Source: Clostridia bacterium
GTDB lineage: Bacteria > Bacillota > Clostridia > Oscillospirales > CAG-272
NCBI GenBank assembly: GCA_017472255.1
Contig: JAFUQU010000011.1
Span: forward strand, 186,001 to 250,000
Direction of reading: 5' to 3'
DNA length: 64,000 nucleotides
In this document: positions 44,432 through 52,754 of the stretch, in pieces
Layout: every line of letters begins with the position of its first letter
Numbering within the stretch: the first letter of the stretch is position 1
Notes under the pieces: generated by a model
What the model saw: only the letters and a program-made list of their open reading frames with translations
The model's database searches: none
What the model was told of the DNA's origin: nothing
Program-made: the position numbers and the translations under genes

Positions 44432-46576
44432 TCATATCGAGGAAGCCGCGGACCAGCGGATGAACTCATCCTGCTCCCGCCGGGAGAGGTTCACGAAGTA
44501 GACATTCCAGCCGCAGAGCCGAACCTGTAGGTTGGCGTACTTCTCGGGATTTTCCTGCGCCTTTTTCAGCACCGAAGGATCGAGCACGTTGAACTGTATC
44601 GCGAAGCCGCCCTCCCGCATGAAGGTGTCCACCAGCCCAACCATCGCCGCCAAACCGTCTACTCCGACCACCGCCGTGGGATGGAGCGTCACATCCAGCA
44701 CCGTGCCGTTGGGCAGGGCCGTGTGATCGATGGCGCAGACGCTGTGAATCAGCGCGGTGACGCCGTTTTTGTCGGCGCCGTCGGACGCGCCGCTGTTTTT
44801 GCTCAGGGATTCGCCCGCGTGACGTCCATCCGGCGTGGCCGCCAGCTTGTGTCCGTAGTCAAACCGCCAGTCGATGGAAAATCCGCCCGCACGCCAGAAT
44901 CCGCGCCGTCCGTTGGGCTTGCGGTTAATGTGCGCCGCACAGTCGGACAGCAGTTCGGCGGCGATGGCGTCCGTTTCGGCGTCGCCGCAGCCATACTTGG
45001 GCAGCTTCTTTTTGCAGGAAAGCCGCAGCGTCTCATTGTCCGCCCAGTCGGCGCGCAGAATCTCCCGAAGCTCGGCGAGGGTCAGCCGCCCCTCGTCGTA
45101 CACCAGCGCTTTGACCGCCGCCAGCGAATCGGCAGCCGTCGCCGCGCCGAAAACGTTGATGGACGAGAAGTTGTAGTCCGCGCCGCCTTCGTACAGATCA
45201 AGCCCCCGCTCCACGCAGCAAGCCATGGTGCCGGACAGCATGGGCGACGGGTTCACCTGCATATACAGCCGTTCCATCGCCATGGTGCGCGCCATGGAGC
45301 CGTCGGCAAAATGCCGCGCCTGACGCTTAACCTCAGCGGTCAGCGCGTCAAAGCTTGCGAAATCCTCCGGGCATTCGGGACCGAGCTGAACGCCGTCCCG
45401 CAAGTCGCGTCCGCCGTTTAAGGCGCATTCCACCGCCTTTGCCAGCGAAATCCGTCCGTTGCAGGTGCAGGATGCTTCCCGCCCCATGACCGACGGCTCG
45501 TAGCAGCCGATCATCACGTAATTGCGGGCGTCCTCCGGCTTATGCCCCAGCCGCTCCAAACCGGCGATAACTGTATTATCATTGCAAAATACAAGGCTGT
45601 TCGAGCCGCCGCGCATCATGGTGCAGACCTTTTCGATGATGCTGCGGGGCGTATTCTCCGCCACGCGAACCTGAATCTTGGGGCTGGGAATCTGGAGCTT
45701 TTCGTGCTCCTCTAAAATCATCAGGTCAAGGGCTTCGATGGCGGGATTTCCGGCGATATCCGCGCCGCCCAGCGTGAAGGGAATGTTCGCGCCGATGTTC
45801 TTATCGTTGAAGCGGGTCAGATAATAGCGAAGCAGCTCCCGGGTCTCGGCTTCCCCGCCGACATAGGGGAGGAACAGCTTGTCAATCCGTCCCAGCGAGC
45901 GCACGTTTTCGCCCTCCACATGGGTGATCAGGCGATAGAAAATCGCGTTGAGCTGCATGGCTTCGTAAAGCGTGGCGGGGGCATGATCGGCGACGGCGCG
46001 CAGATTCTCCGCCATCAGCGCGGCGGTGGGAGAATCGGCAGCGAAACGGTCGGCGAGGGTTGCCCAGCGCTTCACCAGCCGAACCAGCGCCGCGTAAACA
46101 ATAACCACCGCACGCAGAAAATCATTGCCGGGATGGGCTGCGGCGGCGTCCTCGGCGCGTTTCAGCAGACCGGGCAGACCCAGCGAATAGATCGACTCCC
46201 AGTCGGGGCAGGTGTGCCCGAAATCGTCGTCGCCCGACCAAGCGCCGTGATCGTTGCCGGTGCCATCCATCACCGCCGGATCGATGGCGGCGTAGGCTTC
46301 GCTTGCCCAGCGCTGGCGTAGATGCTGAAGCTTGCAGCCGTGGTTGATGCGGTCAACGAACAGGGATACGGGGGAGAATTCCAGCTGGGCGTTGTCGAAC
46401 AGGTAAGCCAGCAGCTCGGCTTTGAGCAGGACGCGGGGCTTGTTCTGGGCGGCGATGGCGTCGAAGCCGACGATCAGCTGATTCATGGGAAGTCCGCTTT
46501 CGGGAACGAAAACGACGTTGTCCCGGTTGCGTTCGATCTCGGCGCGCTGCTCGGCGAAGGTGTAGGGAAGGTTCAT
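44432..46576 (-). CDS. Glycyl-radical enzyme of the pyruvate formate-lyase superfamily, substrate unassigned
   Basis: A 714-residue oxygen-sensitive enzyme. The catalytic Cys358 lies in IGCYEP with Glu360 two residues on, the GC-x-E(P) arrangement of glycyl-radical dehydratases and CutC-type lyases rather than the double Cys of pyruvate formate-lyase. The radical-bearing Gly689 lies in RLCGWNVYF near the C-terminus, where the family usually has RV(S/A)GY. It is shorter than typical members (about 780-850 residues). The start at 46576 is preceded by GAGGTAA. The cognate activase lies 14 bases upstream, so the pair is one operon. No microcompartment or aldehyde dehydrogenase genes are near, so the product pathway is open. 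Confidence 0.88.
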   Translation of the reverse strand: MNLPYTFAEQRAEIERNRDNVVFVPESGLPMNQLIVGFDAIAAQNKPRVLLKAELLAYLFDNAQLEFSPVSLFVDRINHGCKLQHLRQRWASEAYAAIDPAVMDGTGNDHGAWSGDDDFGHTCPDWESIYSLGLPGLLKRAEDAAAAHPGNDFLRAVVIVYAALVRLVKRWATLADRFAADSPTAALMAENLRAVADHAPATLYEAMQLNAIFYRLITHVEGENVRSLGRIDKLFLPYVGGEAETRELLRYYLTRFNDKNIGANIPFTLGGADIAGNPAIEALDLMILEEHEKLQIPSPKIQVRVAENTPRSIIEKVCTMMRGGSNSLVFCNDNTVIAGLERLGHKPEDARNYVMIGCYEPSVMGREASCTCNGRISLAKAVECALNGGRDLRDGVQLGPECPEDFASFDALTAEVKRQARHFADGSMARTMAMERLYMQVNPSPMLSGTMACCVERGLDLYEGGADYNFSSINVFGAATAADSLAAVKALVYDEGRLTLAELREILRADWADNETLRLSCKKKLPKYGCGDAETDAIAAELLSDCAAHINRKPNGRRGFWRAGGFSIDWRFDYGHKLAATPDGRHAGESLSKNSGASDGADKNGVTALIHSVCAIDHTALPNGTVLDVTLHPTAVVGVDGLAAMVGLVDTFMREGGFAIQFNVLDPSVLKKAQENPEKYANLQVRLCGWNVYFVNLSRREQDEFIRWSAASSI

Positions 46577-46590
46577 AATGATTACCTCAT

Positions 46591-47478
46591 TTAACGTATG
46601 ATTTTGTGTCCGCTGGCGGCGAGAGCGTCGGCGGCTTTCTGCATTTGCTCCTCCGTGGGCGGCGTAATGCCGGCGGCGGGATATTGAAGCCCCAGCGAAC
46701 CGTATTTTGTCTCGGCGTAGGGGTGATAAGCCAGCAGACGGACGGCGGTGATGGATTGCAGCGGCTTCAACAGCGCCGCGATGGCATCGCACTGATCGTC
46801 GTTGGCGCCCGGAATCAGCGGCACACGGATTTCGATGGGCACGCCCCGGGCGTTGATATAGCGCAGATTGTCTAAAATCAGCTCGTTCGGACGTCCCGTC
46901 CAGCGTTCGTGAACGGTGGAGTCGGCGGCTTTCACGTCGAACAGCACCTTGTCGGTGAAGGGAAGCACCCGGTCAAGGGACGCGCGGGGAGCAAGCCCGC
47001 AGGTATCGAGAGCGGTGGAAATGCCGCGCTCCTTCACAAGGCGGAAGACCTCGGCGGTGAAATCGGGCTGCATCAGCGGCTCGCCGCCGGACAAGGTAAC
47101 GCCGCCGTCCGAGCTTTTGAAGAAGGCTTCATCCTCGCAGAGGGTCTTTGCGGCTTCTTCGGCGGTGACGGTGCGCCCATAGAGAATCAGCGCGTCACCG
47201 AGACAGGCGGATTCGCATTTGCCGCAGGCGGTGCAAGCATCGCGGTCGAAGCTGTGTCCGTCGGCGAAGGAATGAGCGCCCACGGGGCAGACCTTTGCGC
47301 ACTCGCCGCAGCCGATGCATTTGTGGGGGAGATAGGCGAGCTGGGGCGGGAAGGCGATGCCTTCGGGGTTATGGCACCACGCGCAGTGAAGGGGGCAGCC
47401 CTTGAGAAAGAGGGTTGTGCGGATGCCGTCGCCGTCGTGGACGGCGAAGCGTTTGTATTGTAGGATTGTTCCGGTCAT
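46591..47478 (-). CDS. Glycyl-radical enzyme activating enzyme (radical SAM)
   Basis: A 295-residue radical SAM activase. The SAM-cluster motif CPLHCAWC has Cys28, Cys32 and Cys35. A ferredoxin-like insert with two clusters follows (CIGCGECAKVCP and CTACGKCESAC, near residues 54-90), as in activases of dehydratase-type glycyl-radical enzymes. GGVTLSGGEPLMQ near 135 is the SAM-binding GGE motif. It generates the Gly689 radical of the next gene product. The start at 47478 has GGAGG 5 bases upstream. Confidence 0.94.
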   Translation of the reverse strand: MTGTILQYKRFAVHDGDGIRTTLFLKGCPLHCAWCHNPEGIAFPPQLAYLPHKCIGCGECAKVCPVGAHSFADGHSFDRDACTACGKCESACLGDALILYGRTVTAEEAAKTLCEDEAFFKSSDGGVTLSGGEPLMQPDFTAEVFRLVKERGISTALDTCGLAPRASLDRVLPFTDKVLFDVKAADSTVHERWTGRPNELILDNLRYINARGVPIEIRVPLIPGANDDQCDAIAALLKPLQSITAVRLLAYHPYAETKYGSLGLQYPAAGITPPTEEQMQKAADALAASGHKIIR

Positions 47479-47498
47479 GATGACCTCCAAAAAAGATA

Positions 47499-47534
47499 CC
47501 CGGGATTGTGACTATAGTATAGCACAATTCCGGG
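47499..47534 (-). promoter_or_regulatory. Palindromic operator candidate over the glycyl-radical operon promoter
   Basis: Inverted 12-base arms at 47499-47510 and 47523-47534 match at 11 of 12 positions and enclose TATACT, the likely -10 box on the minus strand. A dimeric repressor or activator could bind here. The region lies between the activase and the XRE protein gene. Confidence 0.55.
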
Positions 47535-47564
47535 CGAATGTAAATACGGAAAGCGAACCAGTAT

Positions 47565-48428
47565 TTAAGATTTTCGAACTTGGTTGTCAACGAGCGGTTT
47601 ACAATCCCTCAGACGAAGCCCGCAGTAAACGATCAGCGCCGCGCCAGCCGCCAGAACGGCGCAGCCGTAGGAGCAGGAATCGAAGACGGATTGGAGCGGC
47701 GTAAAGCGGACAGTCACACCGGATGAATTAAAGGAGGGGATATATTGTACGGGCGAGAGAAAGGAGATGAACGAGTTGATCGGCAGTATGGGTGAAATGA
47801 TACAGAGAGCGACGCCCGCCAGACGCAGCCGTTTTAGCTTGACCTGCGAGGGCAGAATTCTGTCCGGACCAGGACGGAGAATCATCCCACGATAGGGGCG
47901 GAGATACGTCCCGCTTTTTGGGAAAAGCAGAATGGCGGCGATAACGCATCCGGCGGTGAGCAGAAGATGAAGAATCAACCACAGTCCGTCATTGCTGCCG
48001 CCCAGCAGCAGCGACGCGCTTTTCGCCGCCTGCCAGAGCATGACGAGGGTTCCCACGCAGCAGGCGGACGCGGCGGCGACCGTCAGACAGCGGCGTTTGC
48101 TGGCGGAAAGATAAGCGTCGATGGCATCGTCGGCACTGGTGTCCGGCGTTGGCGCTTCCGCGGCGTCCGACACCGGAGCTTTCACAGGCTCAGGCTTCGG
48201 CTCGGGCGTGAGCGTCGGTTCGATGCCCAGCAGATAGTCGGCGGAGACGCCGTAGACGCGGCAAAGGTCGGCGATTCGATCAAGGTCGGGCAGCGACTGA
48301 GCACCCTCCCACTTGGACACCGACTGCCTGGACACGCCCAGCTGCTCGGCAAGCTCCTCCTGAGACAGCCCGCGCTGACGCCGGAGCGCCAGCAGCCGTT
48401 CGGCGAGGGTGTTGGGATTGATTGGCAT
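47565..48428 (-). CDS. XRE-family helix-turn-helix protein with C-terminal membrane segments
   Basis: A 287-residue protein. Residues 8-65 are an XRE helix-turn-helix (LALRRQRGLSQEELAEQLGVSRQSVSKWEG). A Pro/Glu/Thr-rich linker (residues 80-115) leads to about four membrane segments from residue 125 on. Such membrane-bound XRE proteins are frequent in Clostridia and may sense envelope or small-molecule signals. The start at 48428 has AAGGAGG upstream. It faces the same way as the glycyl-radical genes and is a candidate for their regulator, without direct evidence. Confidence 0.88.
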   Translation of the reverse strand: MPINPNTLAERLLALRRQRGLSQEELAEQLGVSRQSVSKWEGAQSLPDLDRIADLCRVYGVSADYLLGIEPTLTPEPKPEPVKAPVSDAAEAPTPDTSADDAIDAYLSASKRRCLTVAAASACCVGTLVMLWQAAKSASLLLGGSNDGLWLILHLLLTAGCVIAAILLFPKSGTYLRPYRGMILRPGPDRILPSQVKLKRLRLAGVALCIISPILPINSFISFLSPVQYIPSFNSSGVTVRFTPLQSVFDSCSYGCAVLAAGAALIVYCGLRLRDCKPLVDNQVRKS

Positions 48429-48560
48429 AAAGGATACCTCCTTGGGGATTTGATGGGTATAGTATAGCATAAATCCGGTGCAAAAGCAAGCAAGTCCGGT
48501 TGGAAATTGAAAATATCCTGCGCAACTGCTGGTTGCGGGACGATATTTTTCAAAAAAGTC

Positions 48561-48589
48561 TTGACAAACCCGGGAAAATGTGTTATACT
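48561..48589 (+). promoter_or_regulatory. Promoter of the mntP riboswitch transcript
   Basis: TTGACA (48561-48566), 17 bases, TATACT (48584-48589); the transcript should start near 48597, at the first base of the riboswitch. Confidence 0.8.
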
Positions 48590-48596
48590 ATCAAGG

Positions 48597-48704
48597 TTGA
48601 ATCCCAGTGAGGGAGTAGCAAGCAGTTCGGGAGACCGACCTGCAGCAAGTCAACATACTGACCTGCGGTTTCCGACCGCGTGTCTGGCTTGCTTTAATTT
48701 GCGA
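48597..48704 (+). ncRNA. yybP-ykoY (manganese) riboswitch
   Basis: The leader of mntP contains GAGGGAGTAGCAAGC at 48609-48623, matching the conserved GGGGAGUAGC-type start of the yybP-ykoY aptamer. AGCAAGC (48617-48623) pairs with GCTTGCT (48687-48693) as a closing helix, with two internal hairpins including CTGCGGT...ACCGCG. Known members bind Mn2+ and turn on Mn2+ exporters, which fits the downstream gene exactly. Confidence 0.88.
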
Positions 48705-48790
48705 GACTCACGTATGCGTCATGCCATACGTGTGTCATTTTTTTGATTAACATTGACCCGGTATGGTTATAACCGTACCGGGGTTTTTCG
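48705..48790 (+). terminator. Two consecutive terminator hairpins of the Mn riboswitch
   Basis: First: GACTCACGTATG (48705-48716) pairs with CATACGTGTGTC (48725-48736, one T-T mismatch) followed by ATTTTTTT. Second: CCCGGTATGGTT from 48757 pairs with AACCGTACCGGG (to 48783) followed by GTTTTT. Two expression-platform stems in a row is unusual; the second could act as a backup or as a separate control. Confidence 0.75.
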
Positions 48791-48825
48791 TATACATTAT
48801 TATATTACACACGAGGTAGCAATTT

Positions 48826-49413
48826 ATGGAATGGAATCTCATTTTCTTCATTAACAGCGCGCTTCTGGGCGTGGGTCTGGCGATGGATGCGTTCTCGGTA
48901 TCGCTGGCGAACGGTCTTGCCGACCCCAAAATGAAGCGGGGACGGATGTGCGGCATCGCGGGCGTTTTCGCGGCGTTTCAGGCGGCAATGCCCCTCACCG
49001 GCTGGGTATGTATTCACACAATTGTACAATATTTCAAGTCCTTCGAGAAGCTCATTCCGTGGATTGCGCTGGTGCTGCTATGTTATATCGGCGGCAAGAT
49101 GCTGCTCGAGGGCATTCGCGGCGGGGAGGAAGAAACTTCCGGGCAGAAGCTGACCTTCACTGCGCTGCTGGTACAGGGCGTGGCAACCTCCATCGATGCG
49201 CTGTCCGTGGGTTTCACCATCGCGGAATATCAGCTTCCCATGGCCATCGTATGTGCGCTGATTATTGCCGCCGTGACCTTTGTAATCTGCATGGCGGGGC
49301 TTTTCCTCGGGCGCACCTTCGGCACGAAGCTGGCGGGCAAGGCGGGCATCCTCGGCGGCGTGATTCTGATCGCCATCGGTCTGGAAATCTTCATCACGGG
49401 TGTATTCTTCTAA
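48826..49413 (+). CDS. mntP: Manganese efflux pump MntP
   Basis: A 195-residue membrane protein with six segments. The family motifs GLAMDAFSVSLANG (residues 17-30) and ATSIDALSVGFTI (near 123) carry the two conserved Asp residues in membrane segments. It exports Mn2+. Expression should rise when Mn2+ binds the upstream riboswitch. Confidence 0.95.
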   Translation: MEWNLIFFINSALLGVGLAMDAFSVSLANGLADPKMKRGRMCGIAGVFAAFQAAMPLTGWVCIHTIVQYFKSFEKLIPWIALVLLCYIGGKMLLEGIRGGEEETSGQKLTFTALLVQGVATSIDALSVGFTIAEYQLPMAIVCALIIAAVTFVICMAGLFLGRTFGTKLAGKAGILGGVILIAIGLEIFITGVFF

Positions 49414-49478
49414 GAAACAGCTCGCTTTCAACGAGAGCGAGCACGTCTCCACGAGGAACCGCTCCGCGCTTCCTCATT

Positions 49479-49515
49479 GGAAACTGCACGTTCTCAACGA
49501 GAACGTGCAGTTTCC
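49479..49515. terminator. Long perfect hairpin terminating mntP and lysR
   Basis: A perfect 17-bp stem (49479-49495 with 49499-49515) overlaps the lysR stop codon and last codons, serving both convergent genes. Two further hairpins precede it: GCTCGCT/AGCGAGC near 49422-49442 and GAGGAA/TTCCTC near 49453-49476. Confidence 0.75.
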
Positions 49516-50390
49516 CGATAAATCCCCAGCAATTCATGCAGAATCTCGCTGTGGTTGAAATCCCTCGGGTAGACGATATTGACCTCGCGGATCATGCTGA
49601 GATTTTCAATGGGCAAGGCGGTGATCTTGCCCTTTTTCAGCTCGTCCATGCAGGCCGACCGCGCCAGAATCGAAACGCCCAGATCCTTTCGGATCAAATC
49701 CTTGATGGCGGCGATGCTGTCCACCTCCAGAATCACGTCGAAGCCGGAAATCGATTCGCCGATGCTCTCCAGATGGGATTCGAACAGAATCCGCGTGGCG
49801 GAGGTGGGCAGACGGAGAATCATCTTCTGCTGCTTCAGCTCGCTCAGCGTAACCATCTGCCGGGAGGCTAAAATGTTGTTGTTGGACATCACGCAGACCA
49901 GCGTGTCCGTGTCCAGCATCAGCGAATTCAGGTTGCGTCCCATGGGGCGTCCCTCCACAATGGCCAGATCCAGTTCGTAGCTTTCCAACATGGTATAAAG
50001 ATTGTTTATGGTGTCAGTAATGATTGTTATGCTGACGCCGCTGTTTTTGCTGCTGTATTTGGCGAGCACCTCGGTAATCAGGTTGGATTCGGCGGTGTGG
50101 GTGATGCCGATGCGCAGCTTGGAAGGACAGCGGTCGGCGGTTCGGATGGCGGTGCGCATACGGTTGTCCATGGCCTTCATGCGGCGCGCGTACTTCAAAA
50201 CCACCTCTCCCTGCGGGGTCAGGTGAAGCTCACCCTTTCCGCGGACAAAAATCTTCGCGTCCAGATCCTTTTCCAGCTGGCTGATATGGTGGCTGACCGC
50301 GGGCTGGGTCAGAGAAAGCATTTCCGCCGCCTTGGTGAAATTCCGTGTTTCCGACACGGTAAGCAGGGTTTGCACTTTTACATCGAGCAT
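49494..50390 (-). CDS. LysR family transcriptional regulator
   Basis: A 298-residue LysR regulator. The N-terminal helix-turn-helix reads NFTKAAEMLSLTQPAVSHHISQLEKDL (residues 17-43); residues 88-295 are the effector-binding domain (LRIGITHTAESNLITEVLAKY). The start at 50390 has AGAGGTAC upstream. It is divergent from a cation/proton antiporter gene and probably regulates it; ligand unknown. Confidence 0.93.
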   Translation of the reverse strand: MLDVKVQTLLTVSETRNFTKAAEMLSLTQPAVSHHISQLEKDLDAKIFVRGKGELHLTPQGEVVLKYARRMKAMDNRMRTAIRTADRCPSKLRIGITHTAESNLITEVLAKYSSKNSGVSITIITDTINNLYTMLESYELDLAIVEGRPMGRNLNSLMLDTDTLVCVMSNNNILASRQMVTLSELKQQKMILRLPTSATRILFESHLESIGESISGFDVILEVDSIAAIKDLIRKDLGVSILARSACMDELKKGKITALPIENLSMIREVNIVYPRDFNHSEILHELLGIYRETARSR

Positions 50391-50438
50391 GAGAGTACCT
50401 CTATAAAGAATTTTTATGGCAGTCAATAAAAAAATAAT

Positions 50439-50467
50439 TTGACAAAATCGTAATTATAGTATATCAT
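50439..50467 (+). promoter_or_regulatory. Promoter of the antiporter gene
   Basis: TTGACA (50439-50444), 17 bases, TATCAT (50462-50467), followed by a roughly 75-base AT-rich leader. Confidence 0.6.
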
Positions 50468-50547
50468 ATTATTATTACAAAAGCTATACACAGATTTTAC
50501 AAAAGTGTGCTTTTTTAAATATTCTTTTTACATATATGAGGTAAAAT

Positions 50548-51978
50548 ATGCTTGATTCCTTTTATGCCATGCTGGAATCCCGCTCGCCGGTGGCGGTGGT
50601 GATTCTTTCGGTGGCGCTGATGCTCTTTGGCGGATTCGCGATGACGCGCCTTACCAAGCGCGCCCGCCTGCCTAATGTTACCGCGTACATACTGACCGGC
50701 ATCCTGCTCGGACCCAGTGTGCTGAATATCATCCCGGCGGGGCTGATTGACGGCACGGAGTTTCTGTCCGACGTGGCGCTGGCGTTCATCTCCTTCGGCG
50801 TGGGACGCTTCTTCAAGGTTTCCCACCTGAAGCGAAGCGGACTGCGGGTTATCGTAATCACGGCGCTGGAAGCGCTGCTGGCGTCTCTGCTGGTGTTTAT
50901 CGTCACCTTCTTTATTTTGGGGCTGGAGCCGTCCTTTGCCATTGTGCTTTCGGTGCTGGCATCCTGCACAGCCCCCGCTTCCACGATGATGACCATCCGT
51001 CAAACCGGCGCAAAGGGCGATTTCGTGGATACGCTGCTGCTGGTTGTGGCGCTGGACAACGTGCTGAGCCTTGTAGCCTACAGCGTTGCCATTACGGCGG
51101 CCACCTCCAACGGCTTCTCGCTGGTGACGGTGGCGCTGCCGATTCTGCGCAATCTGCTGGCGGTGGTGATCGGCGGCGTGTTCGGACTGCTGCTCAAGCT
51201 GCTCATCGTGTCCAAACGTTCGGACGACAACCGCCTGATTATTGTTATCGGCGTGCTTTTCCTGTTCTGCGGCATCTGCGCGATTCTGGACGTATCGCCG
51301 CTGCTTGGCTGCATGATGCTGGGCGCGGTTTACATCAATCTGGCAGACGACGAGAAGCTGTTCATGCAGCTGAACTACTTCAATCCGCCGGTGCTGCTGC
51401 TGTTCTTCGTCCGCTCGGGTCTGAGCTTCAACCTGAACGCGCTGACGCAGGGCGGCGGACAGATCGGAAGCTCGCCCCTCTGGCTGATCAGTATCTGCTA
51501 TTTCGCGGTGCGCATCATCGGCAAGTACGCGGGCGCATGGCTCGGCTGCTTCTCGGTGAAGAAGCCGAAGGAAGTGCGAAACAATCTGGGTCTTGCGCTG
51601 ATACCGCAGGCGGGCGTTGCCATCGGTCTTGCGGCCATGGGAGCGCGTCAGCTGGGCGGCGAAACGGGCGCGGCGCTGGAGACGGTAATCCTGGCGTCCA
51701 GCATCCTGTACGAAATCGTCGGTCCCCCTCTTGCCAAGCTGTCGCTCTACCTGTCCCACTCCTACTCCGACAAGCTGGAGGAGCTTGCTCCCGTGGAGGA
51801 GCCGGAGGGCGCGCAGAAAAACGATGTGGAAATTCTCATCGCGCGGATTCAGAAGATTCAGTCGGAGCTTCCGCCCCACGGCGTAAGCATATCCGAGGAG
51901 GAGCGCGCCTTTGACGAGGCTGCGCAGCAATATGAGTCGATCAGCCCCAACCGGCGCGGACTGATGCGGCGGAACTGA
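50548..51978 (+). CDS. Cation:proton antiporter (CPA2 / Na+/H+ exchanger family)
   Basis: A 476-residue membrane protein with about twelve segments. ILTGILLGPSVLNIIP near residue 50 and ASCTAPASTMMTIRQTGAKG near 132 are CPA2 marks; the transport site of this family is usually an Asp pair, here probably VALDNVLSLVAY near 170. A 65-residue cytoplasmic tail rich in Glu follows the last segment. It should move Na+ or K+ against protons. MgtC-like gene follows by 18 bases. Confidence 0.87.
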   Translation: MLDSFYAMLESRSPVAVVILSVALMLFGGFAMTRLTKRARLPNVTAYILTGILLGPSVLNIIPAGLIDGTEFLSDVALAFISFGVGRFFKVSHLKRSGLRVIVITALEALLASLLVFIVTFFILGLEPSFAIVLSVLASCTAPASTMMTIRQTGAKGDFVDTLLLVVALDNVLSLVAYSVAITAATSNGFSLVTVALPILRNLLAVVIGGVFGLLLKLLIVSKRSDDNRLIIVIGVLFLFCGICAILDVSPLLGCMMLGAVYINLADDEKLFMQLNYFNPPVLLLFFVRSGLSFNLNALTQGGGQIGSSPLWLISICYFAVRIIGKYAGAWLGCFSVKKPKEVRNNLGLALIPQAGVAIGLAAMGARQLGGETGAALETVILASSILYEIVGPPLAKLSLYLSHSYSDKLEELAPVEEPEGAQKNDVEILIARIQKIQSELPPHGVSISEEERAFDEAAQQYESISPNRRGLMRRN

Positions 51979-51996
51979 GATTAAAGGAGATTTTTT

Positions 51997-52719
51997 ATGC
52001 AATATGTGGATCCCATAGCCATTCTGCTTGGCACGTGGTCGGAGGAAATCACCCTCGGCTCGGTGCTGCTTCGCCTGGCGATATCGATTGTGTTCGCGGC
52101 GATTGTCGGCTGCGAACGCGCCAGCAAGCGTCACGCGGCGGGACTGCGCACCTTCATGCTGGTGTCGATGGCATCGACGACGGCGATGCTGATTGATGTT
52201 TTTCTGATTGAGACGTTCAGCCTGCCGTTTCCGCTGATATCGGCGGCGACGGTGGTCAGCTCGGCGCAGATTGCGGGCAGCTCGATTTTGTTCAGCTCGA
52301 AGAATCAGATTAAGGGTTTAACGACCTCGGCGGGACTGTGGGCGTGCGGCATTATCGGCATGAGCGCGGGCGCGGGGTTTTACACAATCACGCTGGTGGG
52401 ATTCATCGCGTTGTTATGCTGTCTGTCGCTGTTCCCGTCCATCGAGCGGTATCTGAAAAATCGCTCGAACCACTTCGAGGTGCATCTGGAGCTGGTAAGC
52501 AAGGACAAATTACAGGATTTTGTGACGACGCTCCGGCGGCTGGGGCTTCGCATCGACGACATCGAGGCGAACCCGGCGTATCTTGGGTCGGGGCTGAGCG
52601 TTTACTCGGTGTCGATGACGATCAACAGCCCCGAACTGAAAAAGTACAAGACTCACAGCGAAATCATTCAGGCGCTGGGAACCATCGATTATGTGTATTA
52701 CATTGAGGAAATGAATTAA
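51997..52719 (+). CDS. MgtC/SapB family membrane protein
   Basis: A 240-residue protein. Five membrane segments occupy residues 18-150, with the MgtC signature VGCERASKRHAAGLRTFMLV near 38-57; the C-terminal 85 residues resemble an ACT domain (LELVSKDKLQDFVTTLRRLGL). MgtC proteins are linked to Mg2+ homeostasis and ATP synthase control. Co-transcribed with the antiporter. Confidence 0.88.
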   Translation: MQYVDPIAILLGTWSEEITLGSVLLRLAISIVFAAIVGCERASKRHAAGLRTFMLVSMASTTAMLIDVFLIETFSLPFPLISAATVVSSAQIAGSSILFSSKNQIKGLTTSAGLWACGIIGMSAGAGFYTITLVGFIALLCCLSLFPSIERYLKNRSNHFEVHLELVSKDKLQDFVTTLRRLGLRIDDIEANPAYLGSGLSVYSVSMTINSPELKKYKTHSEIIQALGTIDYVYYIEEMN

Positions 52720-52723
52720 AGAG

Positions 52724-52753
52724 AGAGCGCCCGTGAAACGGGCGCTCTTGCTT
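52724..52753. terminator. Bidirectional terminator before GH31
   Basis: Perfect 11-bp stem (52724-52734 with 52738-52748), GAA loop, TGCTT tail, between convergent genes. Confidence 0.8.
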
Positions 52754-52754
52754 A

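Noticed and set aside
50515-52134. A 539-codon minus-strand frame rich in Gln, His and Arg
   Set aside because: Antisense to the antiporter; composition typical of the reverse complement of a membrane protein gene.
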